Positions 12,291 through 23,967 of a DNA stretch of 64,000 nucleotides are shown piece after piece. Within the stretch, counting starts at the first letter, position 1, and every line of letters starts with the position of its first letter. Both the position numbers and the translations under genes were made by a program. The notes below the pieces were generated by a model. It was not told the DNA's origin. It worked only from the letters and a program-made list of their open reading frames with translations, and searched no databases. Origin of the DNA: Owenia fusiformis (Eukaryota > Annelida > Polychaeta > Sabellida > Oweniidae); contig CAIIXF020000006.1 in the NCBI GenBank assembly GCA_903813345.2, positions 7,800,989 to 7,864,988 on the forward strand, read 5' to 3'.

Positions 12291-12730
12291 TACAAACAAA
12301 GTGATATGAACTAACGTGAACAATTGTGAGAAACATTAAATAACAAGTGACTATGTATGTGATAGGAACTGTGAACTGCTCAAGCCATAGTTAACAGTAC
12401 TTCAATTGTTGAAAGCACTATTGAGAGCATGGAGTGAAGAGATTTTAATATTGGAAGACACTCGGACTTTGGACATGGAAAATATAAGAGGATGAACAAT
12501 ATTGCACATGGAAAATATAGGAAGATGGACAATACTGGATGATGAAAAATCTTGAACAGAATGAGGGATGGGCATTTGGGCAATATTGGAAGGATCATTA
12601 TGAGAATGTAATCAGGTTGTGAGAATTGTGAATCCTTTCAACATCTCATAATGGCTCAGTTAATGTGCAATGGGAGTGCAGTCAGTATGCTAAAAACAAT
12701 GTATGTGTATGATCAGTGTTAAAAGGATTC

Positions 12731-12736
12731 AATAAA
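12731..12736 (+). terminator. Poly(A) signal of PIGK
   Basis: AATAAA lies about 440 bases after the PIGK stop codon. The sequence from 12291 to about 12755 is therefore read as the 3' UTR. No other canonical signal was noticed nearer on this strand. Confidence 0.6.
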
Positions 12737-12928
12737 GTACATGGCCAGATTAATACGGGGAGCTGTTTCTACCTTAAGATATTAATTAACATTGTCCTAC
12801 CACACATATATGCCCTATGGTGTCTGTGTGAGATAATTGTAACTCAAATGAAATGAAGGAAGTAAGGATTGAATCAATTTTGAAATGCAGTTTGTAATCA
12901 AAGTTTGTTTACAAATGAGTGACATTAC

Positions 12929-13081
12929 CTGAAGTGAAGGCAATGAACTCCTTGGTGTATTTTGCTCTGACCATTGATGGATCTTTTTGACAAACCCACT
13001 TGAATCTTTGTCATCAAAATTTGATAAAAACTGCTTATCCAATGAGCTTGAAATTTTTACACATTCAGCTTCAAGAGCAGA
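12929..13081 (-). CDS. Possible orphan coding exon, unknown product
   Basis: On the minus strand an open 51-codon segment runs from an AG (13082-13083) to a consensus donor CAG|GTAATG (12927-12928). It encodes a hydrophilic segment starting SALEAECVKISSSLDKQFLS and ending SSLPSLQ. Composition looks protein-like, and the length is a multiple of three (phase 0-0). Against it: the acceptor lacks a good pyrimidine tract, and no partner exon was recognised on either side. It lies just past the PIGK 3' UTR on the opposite strand. It could be one exon of an unseen gene, a processed-gene fragment or chance. I do not recognise the family. Confidence 0.25.
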
Positions 13082-13474
13082 CTTAAGTACCAAGATCTGG
13101 CTTTTGGCATATTGGGTAAATTATATGGCAGCCACGTGGCTCTTCGAAGTGTGATGTTTGTAACTGTGTGTTTGGTTTTTAATTGTACTGATTTGAATAT
13201 TTTATACATTTTATTATTTGAATACAATATATATGTATAATCATACATTCCAAAATTATTCATTGACATTGTGTTTGCTATGTATGTATGGTTTGAGGGC
13301 TTTATAAACTTGCCAATATGAAGGTTGTAAGTGAGTAGATTGTTTTCACAAAATTGGCAGGGTGAGATATCATGTCAACTTGACCTTTCCCTGTGGTCTG
13401 ATAATTGATAAAGAATGCATGCTGTTCAAAAATTGCAGACCATGAGTGCAAACCCAGTGACAGAGTCCAGATTG

Positions 13475-14259
13475 TTAAAGTCCCCGTCTAAAGTTTGAAA
13501 ATATTTTTTTATTATTCATTTACTATTTGTCAGGACTTAAAAAGTGATTTTAGAGATTTTTGAACAAAAAAAAATTTTTGAACAAAAAGTTTTGAGCATT
13601 TCATTTCATCAAATATTTCTTAATGCATTTCAAAAAAGATTATCTTTTTAACACCAATGCAAAGATTGAACAAAAGACACACTATTTCAATAATAAAATT
13701 TCATATTTAATGGGCCACTTCAATGTTTAAGCTTATCAAAAATATTTTGAAACATTAGTGATGTCACTAAGGTAACAAAAACTTTTTGAAAAAAATTGAA
13801 TTTTTTTTCGATGTCAATCTTTTCTAAATATGCTAGACTTTCATAAAAAACCAATGTTGATTGTCTAACCAGGTTAAAAGGAAGAATAAATTATGTTTTA
13901 GATATCATTGTACCATTGGTTTCTATGAGAACTAAAATTTTGAAATGCATTTTTCTCAGAACCATTTTCATGCACTGATAAGTTCATTTCTCGCTTGTTT
14001 ATGAACCGATTTTCTTAATTTTTTCGGCAAAAACATGGGAGGATGAATGCTATGCTTTGGTATGAATTGTGGCTAATTAGAAGATATGAGTGACCTCTAA
14101 AAGTTGGTTTTAAATAAATTCACAAATTTTGGAACAAAAAGTCTATCAAAAACCACTTTTTGAAATTTAAAAAAAAAGTTTCACATATCACACTTTGATA
14201 ACATTGGGTAAGACTACAATATAAGCCAAAGTGGTTTAAACTTTACATGGGGCCTTTAA
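13475..14259. mobile_element. TTAA-flanked non-autonomous element
   Basis: The left end reads TTAAAGTCCCCGTCTAAAGTTT. The right end in reverse complement reads TTAAAGGCCCCATGTAAAGTTT. These are imperfect inverted termini, each preceded by TTAA, about 785 bases apart with no coding frame. TTAA target sites suggest a piggyBac-type MITE; the superfamily is inference. Confidence 0.55.
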
Positions 14260-14390
14260 GGGATAATTTATGATTGGTCCATATCTCCTCATTAACCTTT
14301 GAATACCAGGTATTTTTAGCTCACATGGTGAGCAGGGCTATTGTTATTAATTTTGACATTTTACTGTCTTAAAGATTCTCGCAATCTTTA

Positions 14391-14432
14391 TCCAATCAGC
14401 GTTTGCGAGTGTGTCGGCTCACGTATAAAAGG
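14391..14432 (+). promoter_or_regulatory. Orphan CCAAT + TATA motif pair
   Basis: CCAATCAGCG at 14392 is followed 30 bases later by TATAAAAGG at 14424-14432, in a locally GC-richer stretch. This is a good-looking core promoter spacing, but no convincing coding exon follows on the plus strand. It could be a promoter carried by a transposon (the motif TTTAGCTCACATGGTGAGC lies just upstream at 14317) or chance. Confidence 0.25.
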
Positions 14433-14939
14433 CGAATCCAACTCAAATCCATGCAGGGGTGTATGAGGTACTCCAATATGAAAGAGCTCGTGAAATCTGA
14501 ATTTATATGCACATGGTCAATGTTTACACATGTTTGGAGTTATTAAAGAAAATGTGATATGGGTGTGGTTCCGGATTTGAAGTCATTGCTGGAAAATATG
14601 ATTTTAATACGTGAAATTATATCTATAAATACAGCACTAAAAATAACAGTAGACTATATACATGTATGATTGTGTCCAGAAATGTTTGAAACCCCTACGG
14701 AAAATTCTGTCTACATTTTGTCACCATTGCTCTTTCTTCCCGCATTCTAGTGCTGTTTGAATGAATATATTAATTAATGTATTTCTAACTAAAATATATC
14801 ACTTTTTTTTATAAACCACAAACATTTAGATCATAAAAAATTATTCAATACTTGAGTGAGCACGATATGCAAGGGTTACTAAGTTGACACAGTAAATGAC
14901 CACTGATATTGTGTTAGTTCATGCACACAGCGTATTCTG

Positions 14940-15375
14940 CTAAGGCCATAAGAAGTAGATCCTCTGTTTTGCGTCCCCTTGCTTGCAAGATTTTGAGTAA
15001 ATCAGAAAAAACACATCCAAATAGCAATCACAAGGGTCTGAAAGTACCATCGCATTTCAGAATCAGATGAAATGGCGGATAATTTGATGTGCGTCAAAAT
15101 TGACAGTCTTATAATTATTTGACATACATTGTGTTTTTCTAATTTTTTACCCTTGAATAATAGCTATATTTTTATATATTGTATAAAATGTATAGATATG
15201 TGTTTGTAATCACTGCAAATTGGGATGTCATTCTTTTTTATGCCCCTAAAATGTATATATTTCTCAGCAAACAAGTTTGTGTTTTTTTCTTGAGTTTGTG
15301 TTTGTTTTCCTTGTACCCTTGCATGATTTGGATTTTGCCAGGACGCAAAACAAAGAATCTACTTCTTATGGCCTA
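14940..15375. mobile_element. MITE with about 35-bp terminal inverted repeats
   Basis: The left terminus (about 14940-14976) contains GGCCATAAGAAGTAGATCCT then TTTTGCGTCC. The right terminus (15341-15375) is its near-perfect reverse complement. The 436-base interior is AT-rich with no coding capacity. Confidence 0.8.
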
Positions 15376-15892
15376 ATATACATTTGCTAACACCCCCACT
15401 TTCATAGTGAAGTGACTAATTGGTTTATGTTTACGTTTTAATGTGTTTTGGGTTCCTTGTTACAGCAAGGGGGGCCAGTAAAGTAGACTAACATGTTTGC
15501 ATGGCAAATTTTGATCGAATATGTGAGACACTTTAATATACAATTAAAGATGTTATTTTGGTAATATTAGTGGACATAGCCTTTCACACATTTTTATACA
15601 TACATTAGTTTGAACAAAATGTCAAAGTTAGAGCAATTCATGTGAAATGTTCTTTGACTGATTTGGTCATTTGGGTATTTAAGGGGTTAAATCATGTGAT
15701 AAAGCAGCCCTTGTATGAAGTCATATTGATTATATAATCAAAATTAAATATTCATTTTTAAATGTTAATTTTTTGAAAGAATGTCACATAATATAAGCTC
15801 TGGAATATTATTATAAAGCTTGAATGTCAGGTGTCTACTTTGATATTTTGTGACAATAGGTGTCTGTTGACTTTATCATTTACATGGCAATG

Positions 15893-17188
15893 TTAGCCTG
15901 TGATCAATCCAGGTACAATACATGGTTCACCAAGCTTAGGTAGTCCCACACGTGTAAGTATCTCATTTGGTTCTTTCATCATTTCATCTGTGATTTCTTG
16001 TCTGGTGACTTTGTCTTTTTGGAAGCCACTACCTCTTTGGGAATCCTTCTCCATTGCTTCAACACCTTTTGTAATGAAATCCTCTGATATATCGCAATAA
16101 TTGAAAATTGCTTTCACTGCTTTAGGTGGATCACTGAGCAGGTCTTCATATCTTATTGCTGCTATTTTGACGCCATTTTTGTTGAGGTCAAGGTACTCAG
16201 ACATCATGCCTGCCCAGTTTAATGACATCACAGAAAATGCTGACATATTTTGCGCAAAATGTTTTTCTTTTGCCCATTTGAAATTTTCCTTTGCAGGCAA
16301 GAATATATCAATGATCATGGTCGTCATTTTCTTCGGTGCACAATTCCTCAATATGATGTTAGTTTGGAAAGCAAAAAATATCTTGAAGAATGTCAAGAAT
16401 GCGAATGCGTTGTACATAGACTTGATTGTTTTAAGGTTGTCTCTGTACAAATACAATTGGTAAATATCTGGGAATGCCTCTGCCACATGATCCACATCCC
16501 TGATGGAAATGGAGCGGGTTTTGATACAATAACTTGTAACATCCTCTGATCTTGGCTTACATTGCAAACGAATCACATTTTTGACCATTTGTGACCAATC
16601 CCCTTTCTCCATTACATGTCTCCTTCCTGATAGCTTAGTCATTGAGTCAGGTTCTGCAATTGTGATAAGTCCAGGGGTCGCCTCAAACACTTGTGAGAGT
16701 AGCGTTGATCCACACCTCCCAGTGCTCGATATTAATATCACTTTCATTTTGGGGTCACCTGTTTCATCAGCCAGCTTAGTGAAGCTATCAAAGGGCATCT
16801 TTATTAATCTAACAGCATGTTGAAATTGGGAGATGTAGAAAAATGGATTCACATCTGAGCTGTAGACATTTATATCCAGTGGAGTTTCAACAAATAATGC
16901 CTCATTATTATCTGTAATGCCATATAAGGTTATGTTGTCATCAAGAACACATCTAGGGTCATCAAACTTCTCATGTGTGCATAGAAAATCAGCTTCTTGT
17001 GTCACCATAAAATCTGTAAATTTTCCACGCCATATGATTTTGGCAACTTGAGCTGATTTCTTGTAGTTTTTTCCATCATTGATATCGTCAATTGTTGAAG
17101 ACAGACCTGTCAATCTCCAATATAATCGTTGGAGTTTTACAAACACAAATCGTATGATAATGTACACAATGAATGTGGCTAACCCCAT
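15893..17188 (-). CDS. Membrane-anchored sulfotransferase-like protein, left copy
   Basis: A 431-residue protein in a single coding exon. The start is taken at the ATG at 17188, aligned with the start of the paralogue at 19.6 kb; a TTG three codons upstream is not used. N-terminal hydrophobic segment (about residues 4-18) followed by basic residues suggests a type II anchor, so the enzyme would act in the Golgi lumen. The 5'-phosphosulfate-loop-like motif ISSTGRCGSTLLSQ and the downstream LYRDNLKTIKSM (3'-phosphate-type motif), then IRYEDLLSDPPKAVKAIF, fit the PAPS-dependent sulfotransferase fold. Substrate unknown. A 5' UTR acceptor is visible at 17282-17283 (exon from 17281) and a possible donor at 17577-17578. 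It lies tail-to-head with its paralogue and is about three-quarters identical by eye. Sulfotransferase assignment is from motifs; the subfamily is not recognised. Confidence 0.8.
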   Translation of the reverse strand: MGLATFIVYIIIRFVFVKLQRLYWRLTGLSSTIDDINDGKNYKKSAQVAKIIWRGKFTDFMVTQEADFLCTHEKFDDPRCVLDDNITLYGITDNNEALFVETPLDINVYSSDVNPFFYISQFQHAVRLIKMPFDSFTKLADETGDPKMKVILISSTGRCGSTLLSQVFEATPGLITIAEPDSMTKLSGRRHVMEKGDWSQMVKNVIRLQCKPRSEDVTSYCIKTRSISIRDVDHVAEAFPDIYQLYLYRDNLKTIKSMYNAFAFLTFFKIFFAFQTNIILRNCAPKKMTTMIIDIFLPAKENFKWAKEKHFAQNMSAFSVMSLNWAGMMSEYLDLNKNGVKIAAIRYEDLLSDPPKAVKAIFNYCDISEDFITKGVEAMEKDSQRGSGFQKDKVTRQEITDEMMKEPNEILTRVGLPKLGEPCIVPGLITG

Positions 17189-18927
17189 TTTTCCCAAATG
17201 GTAAATCCAATTTATGATTCCCTTAACTATGCTGTAAAGTGGTCTCTTTAAGAATTTTACTCAGTTCTCATACCATTTACCCTGAAAAAAATTAGGAGTA
17301 AGAAATGAAGCTATTGTTGTCATAGCATATTGTATTTAAGGAACTTAAAAAGATGTTCAGTTGCTCTTTTGTGGTGAATTCTTTTGATGCATTATCCAAT
17401 ATGCAAATTTTCATAATAATGAAGACTAAGAAATATTGATTATGAAAATTCCATTGCTCAACAGCAAAGTGGTGGAATATGTGATGTTTTTAGCTCACAT
17501 GGTGATTTATTTCATGTTTTTCTCACCACTTTTAGAAATCTTACTCATCATTTAAAGTATGTATTTGTTGTTTCTTACCTCATTGGTTGATTCTTTAAAA
17601 TGTCTAATATTTCAGCTGAATATTGTACTGTTCTGTGATTTCAGAGTGTGGAGTGAGGTTGGATTTCTAGTTCTTTCCTCACTGGTTTACTCTTAACCAA
17701 TCTAAGATTTTAGCTGAGTAGTTTATCACCATGTGTTTAATTCACTACAATACTTTATGGCTCTGTTTTACTTTAACATTATTAGAGGTTATAAATCATG
17801 TACTTTTGATAATAGTGATGAACCTTTGTTATAGATAAACTATTTCAACTACTACGTGAGAAGAGGTGAAATAGTACATATTTTGGTACAAGCTGCAATA
17901 TGTTCAAGTTTGAATATATTTCAAAATTTTCTTCCTGAGTCCATTGGATCTTTGGAAAGAAAACTGAAAGTTTTATAAATGAAACAGACAAAGTAAATGC
18001 CGTGGCATAAGTTGAGCCTAATTATGATAAATATGGACAGGCAAAACAATGCTTACAAATGTATCAAAAAAGCTCTGTTTTGTTTTTCTTTTGTCATAAT
18101 GATCACTTATGATTCATAAGTTGTACACCTTATACAGTAAAAACTATATAGGTGGATAACCTTTGGTTCCTCTAAAATGTGTACCACTTGGGAGGTGTTC
18201 CACTTATAGAGGTTTATTTATGTCAGAATATTTGTTTCATACAGGGTGGTCCAAAAAATCCTGTAACATTTTTTATTACTCCATCTATAAACAATGACAT
18301 TTTGGAGTTGTGCTACAAGAAACAACAAAAAGAACTTGTAGCTTGTAGTTTCTTTCTTGACACTTCCAATTATTGCCACTCTGTCTCAATATTTATCCAG
18401 TTACTATTCATTTTCAATGTTCTCTTTTCATTCATGTTCTGGCATTAAATAAGGCATCAATTTGGATACATTTATATTTTTTTATTTCAAAAATCTCTAA
18501 AAATGTAAATTATATCAATCAGACATCTCAAATGGATGCACCAATTTTGTATAAATAAATAAAAAAAATAAAATAAAACAACCATCTATTTTAACTGGGA
18601 ACTTATTTTAAATGTTCAAATCTCCATGATAACATGCAGATTTTTTATAGCCAACACAATACCAATGATGGACTCTCACCAAAAAGTAAAATAATTTGTT
18701 CAATTTAATTTTAAATAGTTGAAAACTACAATAAGCCTAAAGGTTCCACTTGTTAGATTATTTAATTGGTTATCACAAACTGGAATCTGAAAAATATTAA
18801 ATAGTAATGTAAATATTTCTGAACATAATGTACGTGTACACTTATACACATTTACATACATACACTATATAAAGTATTATCATATGATCTGTAAAATGAA
18901 GCCCTCTGATTGGTCAGTTCTTTTGCT

Positions 18928-19026
18928 GTACCAATCTGTATTGCTACTGAGATTGTCCCTGTTGATCATCTCCGTCGCAATACAGAAAATATTGGTACGG
19001 AGGGGACAATCTCAGTAGCAATACAG
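18928..19026. repeat. Nested inverted repeat between the sulfotransferase genes (outer hairpin)
   Basis: CTGTATTGCTACTGAGATTG at about 18936 pairs with CAATCTCAGTAGCAATACAG at about 19007-19026. GTACCAAT near 18928 pairs with ATTGGTAC at about 18990. Non-coding foldback DNA. Confidence 0.8.
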
Positions 19027-19045
19027 AGGAACACATGATAAAAAC

Positions 19046-19183
19046 GTTATTGAATGATTTGAAGTGCATTACAGGATATATTCTGTCTCGATATTATGTA
19101 TTGGCACTCGCTTTTATCTCGTTCCAATGCGGAATTTCTCGAGCAGAATATATCCTGTATTGCACTTCAAATCATTCAATAAC
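19046..19183. repeat. Forty-bp-arm inverted repeat
   Basis: Left arm 19046-19085 begins GTTATTGAATGATTTGAAGT. Right arm 19144-19183 is its reverse complement with one mismatch. The loop is 58 bases. It sits 19 bases after the hairpin at 18928-19026, giving two adjacent foldbacks, likely one composite element. Confidence 0.85.
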
Positions 19184-19600
19184 TTATAATATCAGAATGG
19201 TTAGTATGATTTTGGAGTACAATATCATTTTAATTTCAATTTGAATTAATATGATGAAACACTGTTACACTGTTATCAGTAATCATTACAACTTTAAATC
19301 TTTGATAGTTTGGTTGCCAGTTCCAAAACTGAATGTAATTTTCACGTTGATGCGCATTTAATTAAATGTACTGTTGTAAGCACGTCTGTTCATATTTTCT
19401 TGTATGGGTAGTTGTGTCATTTACAATATGGCCATCTTTTCTTGTGTGATTTACAATTTTGAGTATAATTTCATCTTAGATTGCAATAGCCAATTAAAAT
19501 ATATATGGGTTCATTGATATAATAGTTTTTGATAGCAATCTTTCCTTTATGTACATAAAAACTAACTTGCTTAATTCTCCATATTATATTTGTGATAATT

Positions 19601-20905
19601 TTAGCTTTGTGTATCTCCTGTGATTAACCCAGGCACAATACATGGCTCGTCAAGTTTAGGTAATCCCACACGTGCAAGAATCTTATTAGGTTCAATTTTC
19701 ATGTCATCTGTCATTTCTTTCTTGGTAACTTTGTCTTTCTGGATGTCAGTTCCTCTTTGGGAATCTTTTGCCATAGCTTCAACACCTTTTGCAACGAAAT
19801 CCTCTGAGATATTGCAGTACTTGAAAATTGCTTTAACAGCCTTGGAAGGATTGTTTAGCATGTCTTCATATCTTATAGCTGCTATTTTAACACCATTTTT
19901 GTTCAGGTCCATGTACTCTAACATCATGCCAGCCCAGCCAAGAGTCATAACAGAGTGCATTGACATATTTTGAACAAAACTTTTCTCTTTTGCCCATTTC
20001 AAATGTTTATCAGGAGCAAACATATCAACGAGCATGGTCCTCATTTTCTTAGGTGCACAATTCCTCAATATGATATTAGTTTGGCAAGCATAAAACATTC
20101 GGAAGAATGTTGTAGTTGCAAAGGCATTAAACATGGACATGATTGTTTTAAGGTTATCTCTGTATAAGTACAGTTGGTATATATCTGGGAATGCCTCTGC
20201 AATGTAATCAACATCCCTGGTGCAAACTGAGCGTGTCTTGATGCAATAACTTGTAACATCATCTGACCTGGGCTTACATTGTAGTCTTATCACATTCTTG
20301 GCCATTTGTGACCAAACACTTTTGTCCATATCAAGTCTCATTACGGTTAGCTTAGTCATTGAGTCAGGCTCTGCAATTGTGATAAGTCCAGGGGTCGCCT
20401 CAAACACTTGTGAGAGTATCGTTGATCCACACCTCCCAGTGCTCGATATTAATATCACTTTCATCTTGGGGTCACCTATTTCATCAGCCAGCTTAGTGAA
20501 GCTATCAAAGGGCATCTTTATTAACCTCACTGCATGTTTATATTGGGCGATGTAGAAAAATGGATTCACGTCTGAGCTGTAGACATTAATATCAGGTGGG
20601 GTTTCCACAAATAAGGCCTCTTTATTATCTGTAATGCCATATAAGGTTATGTTGTCATCATGAACACATCTAGGGTCATCAAATTTCTCATGTGTGTATA
20701 AAAAATCAGCTTCCTGTGCAACATTGAAATCCATAAACTTCCCACGCCATATGATTTTCCCGACTTGAGCCGATTTCTTGTAATTATTTCCAGCATTAAT
20801 CTCCTCAAAAGTAGAAGATAGGCCTGTCAATCTCCAATATAATCCTCGGAGTTTTACAAACACAAGTCTTACAATGGAGTATACAAAGAATTGAGCCAGC
20901 CCCAT
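19601..20905 (-). CDS. Membrane-anchored sulfotransferase-like protein, right copy
   Basis: 434 residues, one uninterrupted coding exon, ATG at 20905. Residues 4-18 are hydrophobic (signal anchor). Motifs by residue: 155-166 STGRCGSTILSQ (PAPS 5'-phosphosulfate loop), 247-258 LYRDNLKTIMSM (3'-phosphate binding type), 344-366 IRYEDMLNNPSKAVKAIF and on (conserved C-terminal helix region of sulfotransferases). It is a tandem paralogue of the gene at 15.9 kb. The C-terminus carries four extra residues (DTQS). The 5' UTR is spliced: acceptor at 20995-20996 and donor at 21357-21358 (exon CGTG|GTAAGT), with a TATA box upstream. Probable transfer of sulfate from PAPS to a Golgi glycan or other acceptor; substrate cannot be inferred. 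No stop or frameshift, so both copies look functional. Confidence 0.82.
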   Translation of the reverse strand: MGLAQFFVYSIVRLVFVKLRGLYWRLTGLSSTFEEINAGNNYKKSAQVGKIIWRGKFMDFNVAQEADFLYTHEKFDDPRCVHDDNITLYGITDNKEALFVETPPDINVYSSDVNPFFYIAQYKHAVRLIKMPFDSFTKLADEIGDPKMKVILISSTGRCGSTILSQVFEATPGLITIAEPDSMTKLTVMRLDMDKSVWSQMAKNVIRLQCKPRSDDVTSYCIKTRSVCTRDVDYIAEAFPDIYQLYLYRDNLKTIMSMFNAFATTTFFRMFYACQTNIILRNCAPKKMRTMLVDMFAPDKHLKWAKEKSFVQNMSMHSVMTLGWAGMMLEYMDLNKNGVKIAAIRYEDMLNNPSKAVKAIFKYCNISEDFVAKGVEAMAKDSQRGTDIQKDKVTKKEMTDDMKIEPNKILARVGLPKLDEPCIVPGLITGDTQS

Positions 20906-21504
20906 ATTTCCACTAGATATGATTACTCCTCACAGTTGAGACTACACCAAGAAGATTCTTACAGAAGGTGTGCGCAGGAAAATGTTCAGGAACCCTGAAA
21001 TTGATTAAGAGAAAACATGAGGTTATATAGAAGTTATGAAAAGGAATCAAAGTTCATCATGATTACATTCCATGTAGTCTATGCCAATGCAATGTAATAC
21101 ATAGTTATATCAGCCTATTAGATTATACACATTGAAAAGATAATCAACTGCAACATTAAGTACATGCAATTAAAGAAATGTTGCACTATCATAACCCAAG
21201 ATGATATATAGCAACACATTTGGAAACTTTCTAGTGGAAAATCTGAAGCATAAAGATATTGTATCTTTATCATGAATACTCTGCCACTCTCTCTATAACA
21301 AGACAACTTTGTGAATTATACACAACTTATAATCATATATATATTTGCTGCTACTTACCACGACTGTTGATTTCTTACAGATCCAAAAACAGTTTGCTAG
21401 AGTAGTTCATGAGAGAGTGAGAACAGTGTATGCCTTGTATTTAGCCCTGTATGTGTACACTGTTCAGAGTTCTTACTACTGCAAACAATAATGGCAGTGA
21501 ATGG

Positions 21505-21514
21505 CTATTTATAG
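21505..21514 (-). promoter_or_regulatory. TATA box of the right sulfotransferase gene
   Basis: The minus strand reads CTATAAATAG. Transcription starting about 30 bases downstream would give a first exon of about 115 bases ending at the consensus donor at 21357-21358, which can join the acceptor just upstream of the coding exon. Position and spacing fit a real core promoter. Confidence 0.55.
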
Positions 21515-21907
21515 GTCAATAAAACTGCATATATCCCTTATACCTATATACTATCATATTTCTCATATCAGTTAGCATGACCCTTGATAAAACTTTATTG
21601 TATAATAGTAATATCATTCAGAATTCCCAGACTATGTACCCTTAGTGCAGAATCTAGTTATAAACAGGCACCCTCTTTAAATAACTAAATCATACAAATA
21701 GAAAGCATTCAGAGTCGGACTGTACAAGCATTTATTCCAATTTCAACAATGTTTTTGCATATAAAATGATTTACTAGTTGTAACCCGAGGCAGAGAATAT
21801 TGAACAAATATTTCACTCTATTGAGGTGAATACCTGTACATCTTTCACAAGTGATATTCCAGGAAGCCCGAAGGGCAAGTGGAATATCACCTTGTGAAAG
21901 TGCTATG

Positions 21908-22195
21908 TTATTATATCACTGTCTAGCTAAACATCCCTAATATTATTAAGTCATAGGTTAACATTGAAATACATTGAATCTACTCGGTTCGTCTGCCATT
22001 TTGACTTACACTGAACTAAATTATTTACACTGAACGAAAACAAATTTGAAAATTCCCGGGAGCGTGGGATATCGCTAGATATCTCACGGTTGTCTTATCT
22101 GATTAGCATTGCCATTGAATATCGCCAGATATCCCACGAAATGTGACCCGGTTTTGACCAATCATACTGTCGCTAGCTAGATAGTGATATAATAA
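21908..22195. mobile_element. MITE, 288 bp, with 22-bp terminal inverted repeats
   Basis: The left end TTATTATATCACTGTCTAGC and the right end in reverse complement TTATTATATCACTATCTAGC match 21 of 22 bases. The interior contains another palindromic pair around GATATCGC/GCGATATC-like blocks. Non-coding. Confidence 0.8.
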
Positions 22196-22694
22196 TGATT
22201 AATAGTGAAGATCATATGGAAATTCATTCATGTTTTATTGCACAATAGCCTGAATAATTATTAGATTTTCACTCATATGTGCAACATCCTTTAAAAACAT
22301 CATTAAAACAAGCAAAAACAAATATACAGCATTATTATTGCTCTGTCGTGATAATCAGTATGTGATTGGTCAGTCTTTTACCATGTGACTAAAAATACCA
22401 CAAGGTATTCCATCCATGTATAAGTCATTGATATGAAAGGTATATTTTTTAAAATAAATACAGGTATTCAATGTATGTGACGTCACATGTGATGTATAGG
22501 CTACTGTAAACATGTGGCATTATTTATCCAATTTTCAATTTTTGAGACACTATATAGTTAATAAATTAATATTGTAAAACTGTTAATATATTTCTTCTGT
22601 ACTTCTCAGATTTTGGTACACACGTAAATGGGTCAAATAATAAAACAAATATTGAATTCTGTTTTCGCACTCAACATCTTTCAATATTTGTATA

Positions 22695-23640
22695 TTATTA
22701 TATCACTGTCATATTCCTCACTTCCTGATTGGTCCATGCCCTCCATGTGACTAAAAAATCACAAGTGATATTTAACGGAAGAGACTTGATTTCCGTTGAA
22801 TATTATACAAGTATTTAATTCTATTTAGGTGAATACCTGTGCATATTTGACAGAGTTAAAATGCTTTTTTTATTTTTGAGAAGATAGCTCATTAGGAAAC
22901 ATGGTGGAGATTAAAAGCAAAATTTTTATTATCAAACAGAAAATATGGTTAAAAAGATGTCTAGAATTTTTTAATCAAAAAAATGTATTTAGATTTTAAA
23001 ATTATAATAGGATTAACTGGTAAATAATAGGTACATGGTGGGTAAAAGTGTTTTTGGGATTTCACAGATATATTGAATTGTTGTATTGAATGTATTTAAA
23101 TGTTCTATTGAATGAAGTAAATGTATTGAATAGCTGTATTAAATGTAGTGACATTTTGTATTGAATTGTTATAGTATTTGAGTTTGAATGTAGGAGATGC
23201 ATTGAATTATTGTATTAAATGTAGTAACTTTTGTATTGAATTGTTGGAATTAAATTTTAATAAAAAAAAACAACAAAACCTGTGCATATTTCACTCGTGA
23301 TATTCCACGAAGCTTGAATGGCTAGTGAAATATCATCTCTTGAAAGTGTCACAGGTATTCATCAAAAATAGAATTAGATATTTGTTTCATTATTCACTGT
23401 AATATTCCTCACTCACATTAATGAAATAACAAATTATTGATGTCTGTTAATCATACCAATGTAATCCCAAGGATATATAAAATTAAAAGTACACTGTACT
23501 AGTATAAGTCATGAGTGGTGAATATCATTTGATATTCAATATAGGTCATGTGACTTCCATTGGATATTGCTAGTTATTTTTTAGTCATGTGTAGGAGATA
23601 AACCAATCAGAGAGCGAAGAATATGACAGTGATATAATAA
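22695..23640. mobile_element. Second MITE of the TTATTATATCACT family, 946 bp
   Basis: Ends 22695-22733 and 23602-23640 are inverted repeats of 39 bases with about four mismatches; both begin TTATTATATCACTGTCATAT. They share the first 14 bases with the 288-bp element next to it. The interior has a degraded hairpin (about 23280-23350) similar to one at 21830-21900. Confidence 0.78.
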
Positions 23641-23967
23641 CAAATTATATTGACCAGTCACAACCTTTTGGTATACAGGTTATGAATGAGTAGACATTTA
23701 TAATAGCGTAAAAACATAAAATCAGAATATATGCATTGAAGTACTTTTATTCAATTATCTTTCAATACATGTACATGTACAATAATAGTACTGTATATAA
23801 ATCTTAACATTTTTGATCAAAAGGTGATATATAGTACTGCAACATTGTATGTCACTTTATAAATTGGCACAATACCCACTTAAAATATATTCTTGCATCA
23901 ATGAAAGCATTCTGGTCAATATACTTACAAAATACAAAGCAATTAACTCATGTCCAATTTTGTCAGC

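Noticed and set aside
15900-16823. Several plus-strand frames of 66-120 residues
   Set aside because: They are antisense shadows of the left sulfotransferase coding exon; the same holds for 19620-20555.
18243-18300. ACAGGGTGGTCCAAAAAAT as a mariner-type terminus
   Set aside because: The motif is suggestive, but no inverted partner or TA target duplication was found nearby.
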